Shown piece by piece: positions 51,072-60,958 of a DNA stretch of 64,000 bases. A program made the position numbers and the translations under genes. Source of the stretch: Bryobacterales bacterium (GTDB taxonomy: Bacteria; Acidobacteriota; Terriglobia; Bryobacterales; Bryobacteraceae); assembly GCA_020852175.1 (NCBI GenBank), contig JADZBH010000006.1, positions 62,001-126,000 of the forward strand. Reading direction: 5' to 3'. The notes below the pieces were generated by a model, which was not told the origin of the DNA, searched no databases, and worked only from the letters and a program-made list of their open reading frames with translations. The first letter of the stretch is position 1; each line of letters begins with the position of its first letter.

Positions 51072-52391
51072 ATGCTGATCTCCGAAGTCCGCCTCCACCC
51101 CATCGCAGTGGCTGACGCGCCGTTGCGCAGTTCCTATGGCCGCCATGCGCCGTATGCGTTGCGCACCATCGTCGAGTTGAAGACGACGGACGGCATCACG
51201 GGCATCAGCGAAACGTACGGAGGAGAGCGGCCGTTGGCGGCTCTGGAAGCCGTGAAGGACCTGGTTATCGGGCGCAGCCCTTGGGATCTCACCGGCTTCT
51301 GGATGAAGCTGGGCGAGCGCGGCGCGCGCGAGGCGGCCGGCAAGGGCGACGACCGCAGCCAAACCTACCTGGTGCCGGGCGAAAACCCGCTCGACCAGCA
51401 CGCCCGTACCTTCGCCGCCATCGAAGTGGCTTGTCTGGACATCATCGGCAAAGCCGTGGGCTTGCCCGTGTGCGACCTCACCGGCGGGCGCGCCCGTCCA
51501 GCCCCGGCCTTTAGCGCCTACCTGTTCTACAAACACGGCGGCGGAGGCGGCATGGGCGGCGACGCGCGCCAGGACGAGTATGGCGAATGCCTGGATGCGC
51601 CGTCGATGGTGCGCCAGTGCAAGCAGATGATCGCGAAGTATGGCTTCGAGGAGATCAAGCTGAAGGGCGGCGTGCTCGACCCCGATCAGGAGATCGACAC
51701 CATCCGGCGGTTGCGGGCCGAATTCGGGCCGAAGTATCCGCTGCGCATCGATCCCAACTGCGCCTGGAGCGTGGAGACCTCCTTGAAAGTGGGCGAGTCG
51801 CTGGTGGAGGAGCTCTCCGGCGGCGGCTATCTGGAAGATCCCACAGCCTCGCTGGAGGGCATGGGCGCGGTGCGCCGCGGGTTACTCTCCAAAGGCATCG
51901 AGACGCCGCTGGCCTCCAACGTGGCGACCACCTGCTTTGAACACCTGCACCCGGCCAGGAATCACGATGCCGTGCAAGTGGTGCTCAGCGACCCTCATTA
52001 TTGGGGCGGCATCCGCAACCAGCAACACCTGTCGAGGTTTTGCGAGGCGCTCGGCATGGGCCTCTCCATGCACTCGAACAATCACCTTGGCGTGAGCATG
52101 ATGATCATGGCGCACGCGGCGGCCTGTTGCCAGCACCTCTCCTATGCCTGCGACACGCACTATCCCTGGCAAACCGATCAGGACGAGGTGGTGCTGGGCG
52201 GACGGGTGCCGATCGTGAACGGCCGCGTGGAGATTCCGGACAAGCCCGGCCTGGGCGTTGAACTTGATTACGATCAGCTTGGCCGCCTGGCCGAACTCTA
52301 TCGCAAGATTCCGCTGCGCAGGCGCGACGACGAGGCCGAGATGCGGCAGCACGTCGATCCGAACTGGCGCCGCGTGCTGCCGCGCTGGTAA
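51072..52391 (+). CDS. gudD: Glucarate dehydratase-type enolase-superfamily enzyme
   Basis: 439 aa. The N-terminal capping domain is followed by the barrel with catalytic KLK in YGFEEIKLKGGVLDP (about residue 198), the metal ligands in RIDPNCAWS and EDP, NVATTCFEHL, and the general-base His in MGLSMHSNNHLGVSMMIM, a stretch almost identical to known glucarate dehydratases. It converts glucarate to 5-dehydro-4-deoxyglucarate in the cytoplasm. The KdgD-like gene at 60053 would do the next step. Related sugar-acid dehydratases cannot be excluded. Confidence 0.9.
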   Translation: MLISEVRLHPIAVADAPLRSSYGRHAPYALRTIVELKTTDGITGISETYGGERPLAALEAVKDLVIGRSPWDLTGFWMKLGERGAREAAGKGDDRSQTYLVPGENPLDQHARTFAAIEVACLDIIGKAVGLPVCDLTGGRARPAPAFSAYLFYKHGGGGGMGGDARQDEYGECLDAPSMVRQCKQMIAKYGFEEIKLKGGVLDPDQEIDTIRRLRAEFGPKYPLRIDPNCAWSVETSLKVGESLVEELSGGGYLEDPTASLEGMGAVRRGLLSKGIETPLASNVATTCFEHLHPARNHDAVQVVLSDPHYWGGIRNQQHLSRFCEALGMGLSMHSNNHLGVSMMIMAHAAACCQHLSYACDTHYPWQTDQDEVVLGGRVPIVNGRVEIPDKPGLGVELDYDQLGRLAELYRKIPLRRRDDEAEMRQHVDPNWRRVLPRW

Positions 52392-52406
52392 GCCTCTTCC
52401 TCCAAA

Positions 52407-54710
52407 TTACTCGACGGCGATGGTCACGCCGGGCTGGCTGAAACCGGCGCCGACGCGCACCGTCACCGGCACGTTCGCGCCCGGCAGAGTGTCCTGCGGC
52501 ACGATAGCATTCACCTGATAGAGCCCGGCGACCTGCCCCGGCGCGGGACCGGCGTAAACCACCTCGGCCTGCACGCCGCCGATGAACACCGAAGCCGTGG
52601 AACGGAAGCGCCCCGTGGCCGCGATGATGGACCCGGTGAGCAGATCGCGTTCATACAGCCCGCCGCCCGCGCCATAGAGTTGGATGACGCTGCCGCGTGG
52701 CGCGCCTGCTCCGGGAATGTTGATGGCGCCGTTCTGGTTGATGGCCGACGCGCGGCCGCGGCCGGAACCGTCGGCGGTGAACAGGATGGGAGCGTTATCG
52801 AGCAGGGAAAGCGTGCGCGTGTCCGAACGCACGCCCTGATACGCGGCCGCCACGTCGAGACGCCCCTGTCCGGCCGCCTCGAAGGGCACCATGGCATAGA
52901 CCTGCGTCGAACTGGCCAGCAGCAAGGGCGCCGCGATGTTGTTGATGAAGACCTGCGCACCGCTCAGGCTGGTGGGGAGTTGCGTGGAACCGTTCAGCGA
53001 GGCGACGGTCAGGTTGGAGGGACCCAGGTTCGTCCCCAGCACGATCATGAGCGATCCAGGCGCGAAGTCGGCGCCGGAGCCACCGTTGGTGAACTCACGA
53101 ATGGTGGGCCGGGCGCCGCCCACGGTGAGCGAAACGGGAATCTGAACCGTTTGGCCGGCTCCGGGCGAACTGATGGTCACCGTGCCGTTGTAGACGCCCG
53201 CCGCAAGGCCTGCGGTGACCACCGACACGCTGAACGAGGCAGGCGTGGAGCCGCTGAGCGGCGTGACGCTCAACCAGCCGGGCGAGGAGGCCGCGGCCAC
53301 CGTGGCAGGGAAATTCGATGTCACCGTGATGGCCTGCGCCGCCGGTGGCGTGCCTGGGGCCGCCGCGGTGAACGAGAGTGACTGAGGGGACGCCGTGAGC
53401 GACACCGTACCGGTGACAGTCAGCGTCACGCCCAGCAACTGGCCGCCGCTTCCGGCGCCAGGAGCGGCGAAGATGATGCTGCCTCGATAGGTACCGGGTC
53501 CCAGGTTGGCCGGGGAAACCTTCACGGTGAGGGCCTGCGGCGCGTTGCCCGAGGCCGGTGAAATGCCGAGCCATTCGGCGCCCAGTGCCACGGTGGCTGT
53601 ATACCCCGTGGGTGCGGCGCTGGAAATGTTGGCGGCCTTGCTTTGCTCGGCCCCTCCGGCGGTGGCTTCAAAAGTGAGCGTGGAGGGACTCACAGACAAG
53701 GCAGGCGCCCCGGTGACGATCAGAGTCACCGGCACCGTCACCGAGCCCAACACGCCGGGCGAGTTGATGACCACCGAACCGCTATACGTGCCCGCCACAA
53801 GTCCCGTTGGGTCGGCCGCCAGTTCGATGTTGGCGGGCGTGAATCCGGTATTCGTGTTATTGGCGATCTTCAGCCAGCCGCCCGTGGAATTGACCTCGGC
53901 GATAAAGACAATCACCGAGGCGTAGGAGATCGAGAGGAACTGCGAGGCGGGCGCGGCATCGCCATATTTGTAGTTGAACTTGACCGGGCCCGACGTGGTC
54001 CATAGTTGCGCCCCCTCATCCACGGTGAGCGTCACGTTCACAAGCTGGTAGCTGACCGGATTCGTGGCGAACGTAATCGTGACCAGGCCGCTATGCGTGC
54101 CCGCCTGCAGTCCGTACGGGTTCACCGATACGGTCACGATGGCCGGGTTCGTCGCGGTGTTCACGCTGGCGAACAGCCAGGGCTGGTTCACGTTCACCGA
54201 AAAGGCCTGGGAATTCGCATTCACATAGAACTGCTGCGAGTCGGGCAGTCCGGAACCGGTCACATAGGTGAAAGCCAGTTGGGTGGGATTGGCGTTGGAA
54301 GGCGGGACGGAGGTGACAGTAAGGCGGATGAGCACGCTCCGGTTCACCGCGCCCGCGGAACTGACCGTGATCGAGGCTGTGTAAACTCCCACCGAAAGTC
54401 CCGTGGGAATCACGTTCACGGTGACGATGGAGGGAGCCGTTGCCGAGGATTGGGAGTAGTACAGCCAGGAAGCCGTACCTGAAAGCGACACCAGGGCGTT
54501 CGCGGGGGCGCTGGTGATCGAGAAGGTTTGCGACGGCGGCGACTGCGTGCCGGCATCCTGCAGGAAGTTCAGTTCCGGGGTGGAAACCGTAAGCGTGGGC
54601 TGGGCCAGAGCCGGCGTTGTTCCAAAACCAGCCAGAAACGCAATCAAAGCAAACCCAGACGCAGGGCAACAAAAATGATTCGTAATGAACTTTTGGGTGG
54701 ACCTCACCAT
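52407..54710 (-). CDS. Large secreted protein of Ig/BACON-like repeats with Solibacter-type C-terminal domain
   Basis: 767 aa. An N-terminal signal (FALIAFLAGFGTTPALAQ) is followed by five or six related units of about 90 residues, each with motifs like FTAAAPGTPPAAQAITVTS and WLSVTPLSGSTPASFSVSV, as in BACON/Ig-like repeats. The last 220 residues (GSLMIVLGTNLGPSN, then YAMVPFEAAGQGRLDVAAAY, VNAIVPQDTLPGANVPVTV) look like the TIGR03437-type domain that is expanded in Solibacter. It is likely at the cell surface. It is divergent from the TonB receptor gene. Confidence 0.85.
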   Translation of the reverse strand: MVRSTQKFITNHFCCPASGFALIAFLAGFGTTPALAQPTLTVSTPELNFLQDAGTQSPPSQTFSITSAPANALVSLSGTASWLYYSQSSATAPSIVTVNVIPTGLSVGVYTASITVSSAGAVNRSVLIRLTVTSVPPSNANPTQLAFTYVTGSGLPDSQQFYVNANSQAFSVNVNQPWLFASVNTATNPAIVTVSVNPYGLQAGTHSGLVTITFATNPVSYQLVNVTLTVDEGAQLWTTSGPVKFNYKYGDAAPASQFLSISYASVIVFIAEVNSTGGWLKIANNTNTGFTPANIELAADPTGLVAGTYSGSVVINSPGVLGSVTVPVTLIVTGAPALSVSPSTLTFEATAGGAEQSKAANISSAAPTGYTATVALGAEWLGISPASGNAPQALTVKVSPANLGPGTYRGSIIFAAPGAGSGGQLLGVTLTVTGTVSLTASPQSLSFTAAAPGTPPAAQAITVTSNFPATVAAASSPGWLSVTPLSGSTPASFSVSVVTAGLAAGVYNGTVTISSPGAGQTVQIPVSLTVGGARPTIREFTNGGSGADFAPGSLMIVLGTNLGPSNLTVASLNGSTQLPTSLSGAQVFINNIAAPLLLASSTQVYAMVPFEAAGQGRLDVAAAYQGVRSDTRTLSLLDNAPILFTADGSGRGRASAINQNGAINIPGAGAPRGSVIQLYGAGGGLYERDLLTGSIIAATGRFRSTASVFIGGVQAEVVYAGPAPGQVAGLYQVNAIVPQDTLPGANVPVTVRVGAGFSQPGVTIAVE

Positions 54711-54956
54711 GGCGAATACCCTCTTTCTCTCGATCTTCCCTGGCTACTGTAATATCACGACGCGCTAGAAAAGAAAAGGGTTACCATCTCGCGCCCAGGT
54801 TCGGAGAGATTACTTACCTACGGGCGCAAAAGACACGGTTCCCCCCGGCCGGGAACCGCGCTATGATCTACCGAAGCAACCAAATTTGCTATCAGGGGAA
54901 ATTCAGACAGGATTGGTTTCACTCCTGATGTTTACAACTCAGATGATGAGGTGTCT
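54711..54956. other. Divergent promoter region between the Ig-repeat gene and the TonB receptor
   Basis: 246 bp, AT-richer than neighbours. A GC-rich inverted repeat, GGTTCCC and GGGAACC (near 54838-54856), lies about 100 bp before the receptor ATG. No ORF or known RNA is seen. GAGG lies 6 bases before the receptor ATG (54957). Confidence 0.4.
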
Positions 54957-57900
54957 ATGAATAAGAGAAGTGGGTCAACTGTGGGTTGGGCTCTTTCGTG
55001 GACCGCTGGCACTCTGCTGTTGCTATCGTTTGCACCGCGCCTGGAGGCGCAGGTCTTATATGGCCAATTGGTGGGAACGGTACAGGATCCTTCCGGATCC
55101 TATATTGCCAACGCGAAAGTCTCGATCTTAAACAAAGGAACCGGCTTGAGCCGTGAAGGCCAGTCGGACGATCAGGGACGGTACACATTCACTACCGTAC
55201 AGACCGGCATTTACGACGTAACGGTCGCCGCGCCCGGTTTCAAGGGTGTCACGCAAACCGGAATCGACATTACGGTGAACAGTGTCCGGACCTTGGACTT
55301 CCGCATGGAAGTGGGCGCGGTCACCGAATCCATCCAGGTGTAGGCCACGACGGCGGCGCTGAAGACGGAAAAGGCGGACGTATCCACGGAAATCGGCGCC
55401 AAGACGGTGCAGGACATGCCGCTGCCGGGATACCGGAACTACCAGACGCTGATCAACCTGGTGCCGGGCGCGACTCCGGCCGCGTTCCAAAACTCGGTGG
55501 TGGACACGCCCGGACGGGCGCTCACGACGAACGTGAACGGCACGAACCGGAACAACAACAACACGCGCGTGGATGGCGCCACCAACGTGTTCATCTGGCT
55601 GCCGCATCACACGCTCTATGTACAGCCGGTGGAATCCATCGAGACGGTGAACATCACGTCGGGTTCGATGGACGCCGAGCAGGGCATGGCGGGCGGCGCG
55701 GCCATCACGGTGCAGACCAAGTCGGGCACCAACGAGGTGCACGGCACGGGATTCTGGTATCACCAGAACCAGCGTTTGAAAGCGCGCCACTTCTTTGACC
55801 GCATCGACAAGCTCCCGATGGCGAACATGAACATCTTCGGCGGCACCATCGGCGGTCCCGTGGTGAAGAACAAGCTGTTCTACTTCTTCAGCTTCGAGCG
55901 CACGACGGAACGGAGCGGCCAGGTGGGCCAATACAACCTGCCTCCGGCGGCCCTTCGCGCGGGCGATTTCAGCGGCGTCCGGACGCTGACGACCATCTAC
56001 GATCCGGCCACCGGCCAGCCCAACGGCGTGGGCCGCCAGCCGTTCTCGGGGAACATCATTCCCACGAGCCGTATCAGCCCCATCTTCGACGCGATTCAGA
56101 AGATGGCTCCGCTGCCGAACCGGGCGGCCACGGACGCTTTCGGCCTGCAGCAGAACTTCACGGCCTCGGGCACCTTCGCCCTGAACCGGAACAACTACGA
56201 CTTCAAGACGAACTGGCAGGCTACGCAGAAGCTGATGATCTGGGGCAAGTACAGCCGCATGGACGCTCCGGTGACCGGACTGGTACCGTTCGGCGAACTC
56301 GTCGGCGCCCCCATCGGTTCAGCCGCGCCGGGCGACGGCGACACCACCGTGCAGATTCCCACCTTCGGGTTCAACTACACCGTTTCGCCGACCATGTTCA
56401 TTGACGGCGTCTACGGCTACAGCCGTTTCGACCAGGCGGTGACGGGCGTTGACTTTGGCAAGAACTGGGGCCAGGACGTGTTCAAGATTCCCGGCACCAA
56501 CGGCGGCAAGCAGTTCGCCAGCGACAACCGCTACAGCGGCATGCCGGTGTTCAGCACGGGCTTTTCGGACTGGGGCCAGACGGCCACCTGGATCCCCGCC
56601 TTCCGCAACGACCGCAGCCACACCTTTTCCACCAACGTGTCCAAGCTGCACGGAGCGCATGAGTTCCGCTTCGGCTACGACATGGTGCGCCACGCCATGA
56701 ACCACTGGCAGCCGGAGACGGCCAACCCGCGCGGCGCCATCACCTTTGGCGGCAACGCGACGATGGTGGAGGGCGGCATCTCCCAGGTGCCGAACAACTA
56801 CGCGGCGGCGCTGCTGGGCCAGGTGACATCCTGGACCAAGTCGGTGCAGTACTTTCTGATGCAGACGCGCGAATGGCAGTACGGCCTGTACTTCCGCGAC
56901 CGCTGGCGCGTGAACAACAAGTTGACGGTGAACCTGGGTTTGCGTTACGAATACTATCCGCTGATCAACCGCGGCGACCGCGGCATCGAGCGCTGGGACC
57001 CGGCGACCAACCTTGTGTATCTCGGCGGCCTTGGCAACACGCCGCGCGACGCGGGCATCTCGGTGTCGAAGGGCTTCTGGGCCCCGCGCATCGGCATCGC
57101 CTACCGCGCCACCGACAAGACCGTCGTCCGCCTGGGCTATGGCCTGACGCCGAATCCGCTGCCGTTCTCGCGGCCTCTGCGCGGCCTCTATCCGGCGACG
57201 ATCACGGCGAGCAACGCGGTGGCCGATCAGTTCGGAGTTCTCACCACGCTGGCGCAGGGCATCCCCGAGGTGCCGACGCCCGACGTTTCCAGCGGCGTGA
57301 TTCCGCTGCCCAGGAACGTCGACATGGGTCCGCGCACCCCTGGCACGTCCATCGACCGCGGTTACATCCAAAGCTGGAACGTCACCATCGAACGGCGTCT
57401 GCCGTCGAGCTTCGTCGGCAGCGTGGCCTACGTGGGCACGCAGACGACGCGGCAGATGGGCGACATCGACATCAACGCCGCCGCGCCCGGCACGGGCGGC
57501 GCGGGCCGTCCCTACTTCGCGCGCAACGGCAACATCGCCCTCAACGTGTGGAACGGCTTCGTCAGCGGCAACTACCACGCGATGCAGGCGACGCTGGACC
57601 GCCGCTTCGCCGCGGGCCTGTTCCTGAAGAACAGCTTCACTTGGTCGAAGACCATCAACTGGTTCGACGACGACGGCTGGGTGGGTCTGCCCATCTCGAA
57701 CTGGGGTCCGGCGCTGGGCCGCAACCGGGCGGTGAGCGGTTACGACCGTCCGTTCATGTACACCATGGCCATGACGTACGAACTGCCCGTGGGCCAGGGG
57801 AAGAAGTTCAGCATCTCGAACAAGGCCGCCGATTTTCTGGTGGGCGGCTGGAGCATGAACAGCTTCTTCAGCGCTTACTCGGGCACGCCGTTCAACGTGA

Positions 57901-58343
57901 CGGCTTCGGGCACGTCGCTGAACGCGCCGGGCAGCACGCAGACTGCCGACCAGCTTGGTCCGATCAAGAAAACCGGTGACTTCGGCCCGGGCACTTTCTA
58001 TCTGGATCCGAGTTCGTTCGGCGACCCGAACACGGGCCGCCCCTCGACCTCGTACCGCTTCGGCACGATGGGCCGCGACGCGGTTCGCGGGCCGGGCTTC
58101 TGGCGCTGGGACGCGAGCATTTTCAAGAACTTCGCCGTCACCGAGCGCTTGAATGTGCAGTTCAAGGCCGAAGGCTACAACATGACGAACACGGCGCGGT
58201 TCGCCAATCCGGGAGCCAACGCCAGCGCGCCCACGCGTGACGCCGCTGGAAACATCCTGAACGCGAACAACTTCATGTCGATCACCAGCGCCGACCGCAA
58301 CCAGGACCGCCAGTTCCGGTTGGGCCTGCGTTTGCAGTTCTGA
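54957..58343 (+). pseudogene. Oar-like TonB-dependent receptor with an in-frame amber stop
   Basis: 1129 codons in one frame, interrupted by TAG at 55341-55343 (codon 129). Before the stop are a signal peptide and a carboxypeptidase-regulatory-like domain (GQLVGTVQDPSGSYIANAKV, YDVTVAAPGFK). After it are the plug (TEIGAKTVQDMPLPGYRNYQ, NGTNRNNNNTRVDGAT) and a long outer-membrane barrel ending in FRLGLRLQF. The residue normally at the stop is one base away: GAG (Glu) or CAG (Gln). Reading frame and codon use are intact on both sides, so this is a recent nonsense mutation, a sequencing error, or a read-through codon. Function if restored: import or surface binding of a large substrate. Confidence 0.85.
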
Positions 58344-58366
58344 GCAATCGCCACGAAAGAAGGAAC

Positions 58367-58396
58367 AAGGCCGGGGCCTACGGGCTCCGGCCTTTT
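58367..58396 (+). terminator. Intrinsic terminator after the TonB receptor
   Basis: A 13-bp stem that includes one G-U pair (AAGGCCGG outer arm, CCGGCCTT partner) closes on a TACG tetraloop, and TTTT follows at 58393-58396. It lies 24 bp after the receptor stop and ends just before the stop of the convergent esterase. Confidence 0.88.
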
Positions 58397-58397
58397 C

Positions 58398-59171
58398 TCA
58401 TTGCGCGGCAGGCAAACGGGCCAGCCATTCGGCCAGGCGCGCCGTCCAGGTGTCGGTGAGTTTGCCGGAGGCCCGCATTCCGAAACCGTGGCCGCCGCTT
58501 GCGTACAGATGGAGTTCAGCCGGCAGTTTGGCCTGTTTCCAGGCGGTGACGAGCCGCAGGCTGCCTTCGACAATGAACCGGTTGTCGTCGTGGGCGAGCG
58601 CAAGAAACAAAGGCGGCGCGCCGGACGGCGCAATGAGTTCCGCGGGCACGGCGGGGTAGATGGGCATGACGAAATCGGGACGGACAGCCGGATCCGGCGA
58701 AAGCGCCGCCGCGATGGCGAGATAGCCGCCTGCGGAAAAGCCGAGGAAGCCGATACGGTGCGGCGCGATCTTCCACTCGGCCGCGCGCTCACGCACGGTT
58801 TTCATGGCCAGCAAGGCATCTTCGACGCCGGCGCGCATGCTCGCGTCGCGATCGGCCAGCGTCACACGGTATTTCAGCAAAAACGCCGTGTAGCCGAGCG
58901 TGTTCAGCCAGCGGGCCACGTCAGTTCCCTCCTTGTCGATCGCCAGGTGGACGAAGCCGCCGCCGGGCGCCACGATGACAGCCGCGCCGTTGGGCCGCCG
59001 GGGCGAATACACGGTCAGCGTCGGGCTGGCGATCCTGCGAATCCGGCGTTCGGTATCATTGGGACCCGTGAAGACCTCCTCGGAGGCGGGAATGCCGGGC
59101 CGCAAGGCAATCACCGCGGGATCCGCGGCAGCCGCGGCCACGGCGGCAAGGAAAAACAGAGCGCTTCTCAT
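58398..59171 (-). CDS. Secreted alpha/beta-hydrolase (esterase), copy 2 of tandem pair
   Basis: 257 aa from ATG 59171, overlapping the upstream stop as ATGA. Signal peptide MRSALFFLAAVAAAAADP. Hydrolase motifs are VIVAPGGGFVHLAID (oxyanion hole), IGFLGFSAGGYLAIA (GxSxG) and a C-terminal SGGHGFGMR with the catalytic His. The family resembles acetyl-xylan or carbohydrate esterases (BD-FAE/CE-like). It shares the same layout and many motifs with the upstream gene and is probably a duplicate. Confidence 0.9.
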   Translation of the reverse strand: MRSALFFLAAVAAAAADPAVIALRPGIPASEEVFTGPNDTERRIRRIASPTLTVYSPRRPNGAAVIVAPGGGFVHLAIDKEGTDVARWLNTLGYTAFLLKYRVTLADRDASMRAGVEDALLAMKTVRERAAEWKIAPHRIGFLGFSAGGYLAIAAALSPDPAVRPDFVMPIYPAVPAELIAPSGAPPLFLALAHDDNRFIVEGSLRLVTAWKQAKLPAELHLYASGGHGFGMRASGKLTDTWTARLAEWLARLPAAQ

Positions 59172-59983
59172 GACTTGCCGAGCAGCCCCTGGCGCTTCAT
59201 CCACGCGGCGAGAAGATCGGTCCAGACATCGCATGCCTTGCCCTTCTTGTTCATGCCGAAACCGTGGCCGCCATCGGCGAACACATGCATTTCGATGGGT
59301 AGTTTCGCCTTCTTCCAGTTGTCCACCAGACCGGTGGCCGTTGTGGTCATCCGCTCGTTGTCATCGTAGGCGACGGCGGTGAACACCGGCGGCGCGCCGT
59401 CGGGCACGGTGTAGCCAGGAGGCGCGACCGCGTAGATGGGAATCGCGAAAGCGGGCCGGCTGGCGGCATCGAACTGGGTGGCCACGCCGATGGCGAGGTA
59501 GCCTCCGGCCGAGAAGCCCATGATGCCCACGCGCGCCGGTTCCACCTTCCATTCGGAGGCCCGTTCGCGCACGGTCTTGACGGCGAGCAGTCCGTCCTCG
59601 ATGGCCGCCCTGGCGCTGGCTTCGCGCGATTCCAAACCCACGCGGTAGCGCAGCACGAAGGCCGTCACGCCCAGGGAATTCAGCCAGCGTGCCACGTCGC
59701 GGCCTTCATGTTCGATGGCGAGGATGTTGAAGCCGCCGCCGGGCGCCACCACCACGGCCGTGCCGTTGGGCTTCGGCGCGGGGTAGATTTCCAGCACCGG
59801 CCGGCGCACCTTGCGCACCCATTTCTCCCGCGGGCTTTTCACGTGCACATTGGTGTTCTCGGGCGTGTACCACTCCTCGCCCGCCGGAAGGTCCGGGCGG
59901 AGCACGACCTCTTCGGCGGCGTAGGCCGCCAGCGTCAGCAAGGGCAGGACGAGCACCAAGGGAAGTGATTTCATCATGGCCAT
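59168..59983 (-). CDS. Secreted alpha/beta-hydrolase (esterase), copy 1 of tandem pair
   Basis: 271 aa. Signal peptide with hydrophobic core SLPLVLVLPLLTLAAYAAE. The motifs parallel the downstream copy: VVVAPGGGFNILAIEHEG, VGIMGFSAGGYLAIGVA (GxSxG) and DGGHGFGMNKKG. It has an extra segment after the signal peptide (WYTPENTNVHVKSPREKWVR). It probably removes acyl groups from plant-type polysaccharides outside the cytoplasm, inferred from the family and the sugar-acid genes nearby. Confidence 0.9.
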   Translation of the reverse strand: MAMMKSLPLVLVLPLLTLAAYAAEEVVLRPDLPAGEEWYTPENTNVHVKSPREKWVRKVRRPVLEIYPAPKPNGTAVVVAPGGGFNILAIEHEGRDVARWLNSLGVTAFVLRYRVGLESREASARAAIEDGLLAVKTVRERASEWKVEPARVGIMGFSAGGYLAIGVATQFDAASRPAFAIPIYAVAPPGYTVPDGAPPVFTAVAYDDNERMTTTATGLVDNWKKAKLPIEMHVFADGGHGFGMNKKGKACDVWTDLLAAWMKRQGLLGKS

Positions 59984-60052
59984 ATTCTATGACGGCGCGA
60001 CGCCCGGGCCCGCGCCTCGGGAGCCTTTGATACACTACGGTTTCTTTTGCGT

Positions 60053-60958
60053 ATGACCCCTTCCGAACTTCGCAACAAACTCAAGGGTGTGTTCGGGTTT
60101 CCCGTCACGCCTTTCCGCGGCGACCTTTCGATCGACCACGACGGTCTGGCCCGAATCGCCGACTGGATGTGCGGCTACGGCTTTTGCGCCCAGGTGGCCG
60201 TGGGCGGCACCGGCGAGATCTACTCGATGACGGTGGAAGAGAACATCGAGGCCGTAAGCACGGTGGTGAAAACCGTGAACGGGCGCATGCCCGTGGTGGC
60301 CGGCGTTGGGTATAACACGCCGATGGGCCAGGCGATGGCGCGCGGCATGGAGGCGGCAGGCGCGGATGCCCTGCTGGTGATGCCTCCTTACTATACGAAC
60401 GCGCCGTGGGAGGGGCTGCTGGACTACTACGCCGCGATCGGCAAATCGAGCGGCCTGCCGCTTTCGTTGTATTCGCGCGATTGGGCGGCATTCACGCCGG
60501 ACCAGGTGGCGCAGTTGTGCGACCGCGTGCCGACGCTCACCTTTTGGAAGGACGGCCAGGGCGACGCGCGCAAATATCAGCGCATCATGCACAAAGTGGG
60601 CGACCGGCTGGCGTGGATCGGCGGCATCGGCGACGATTGCGCGCCGGCCTACTTCGCCATCGGCGTGCAGGCCTACACCTCATCGATTTCCAACGTGGCG
60701 CCGAAGCTTTCGCTGGCCATCGCCGAGGCGGGATTGAACGGCGACCGCGCCACGATGAGCGCCCTGATGAACAAGTACGTCCTGCCGCTCTATGCCCTGC
60801 GCGACAAGCGCAAGGGCTACGAGGTATCGGTCATGAAGAAGATGATGGACCTGCTCGGGTTGCCCGGCGGCCCCGTGCGGCCCCCGTTGGTGATGGTGAC
60901 GCCAGAGGAAGAAGCTCAGATTAGAAAGATCGTGGAGATCTACGCCGATATCGTATGA
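60053..60958 (+). CDS. kdgD: 5-dehydro-4-deoxyglucarate dehydratase-like (DHDPS family)
   Basis: 301 aa from ATG 60053; a TTG two codons earlier is possible, and no clear ribosome site is seen. DHDPS-family barrel with Tyr 140 in LPLSLYSRDW and the Schiff-base Lys 166 in LTFWKDGQGD. These Y-x-R-D and F/W-K-D-G-x-G-D patterns match KdgD rather than DapA. It would convert 5-dehydro-4-deoxyglucarate to 2-oxoglutarate semialdehyde plus CO2 and water. It overlaps the sulfatase start as ATGA. Confidence 0.88.
   Translation: MTPSELRNKLKGVFGFPVTPFRGDLSIDHDGLARIADWMCGYGFCAQVAVGGTGEIYSMTVEENIEAVSTVVKTVNGRMPVVAGVGYNTPMGQAMARGMEAAGADALLVMPPYYTNAPWEGLLDYYAAIGKSSGLPLSLYSRDWAAFTPDQVAQLCDRVPTLTFWKDGQGDARKYQRIMHKVGDRLAWIGGIGDDCAPAYFAIGVQAYTSSISNVAPKLSLAIAEAGLNGDRATMSALMNKYVLPLYALRDKRKGYEVSVMKKMMDLLGLPGGPVRPPLVMVTPEEEAQIRKIVEIYADIV

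Noticed and set aside
56319-57578. 419-codon minus-strand frame inside the TonB receptor
   Set aside because: Val/Ala/His/Arg-rich antisense shadow of the barrel-coding sequence.
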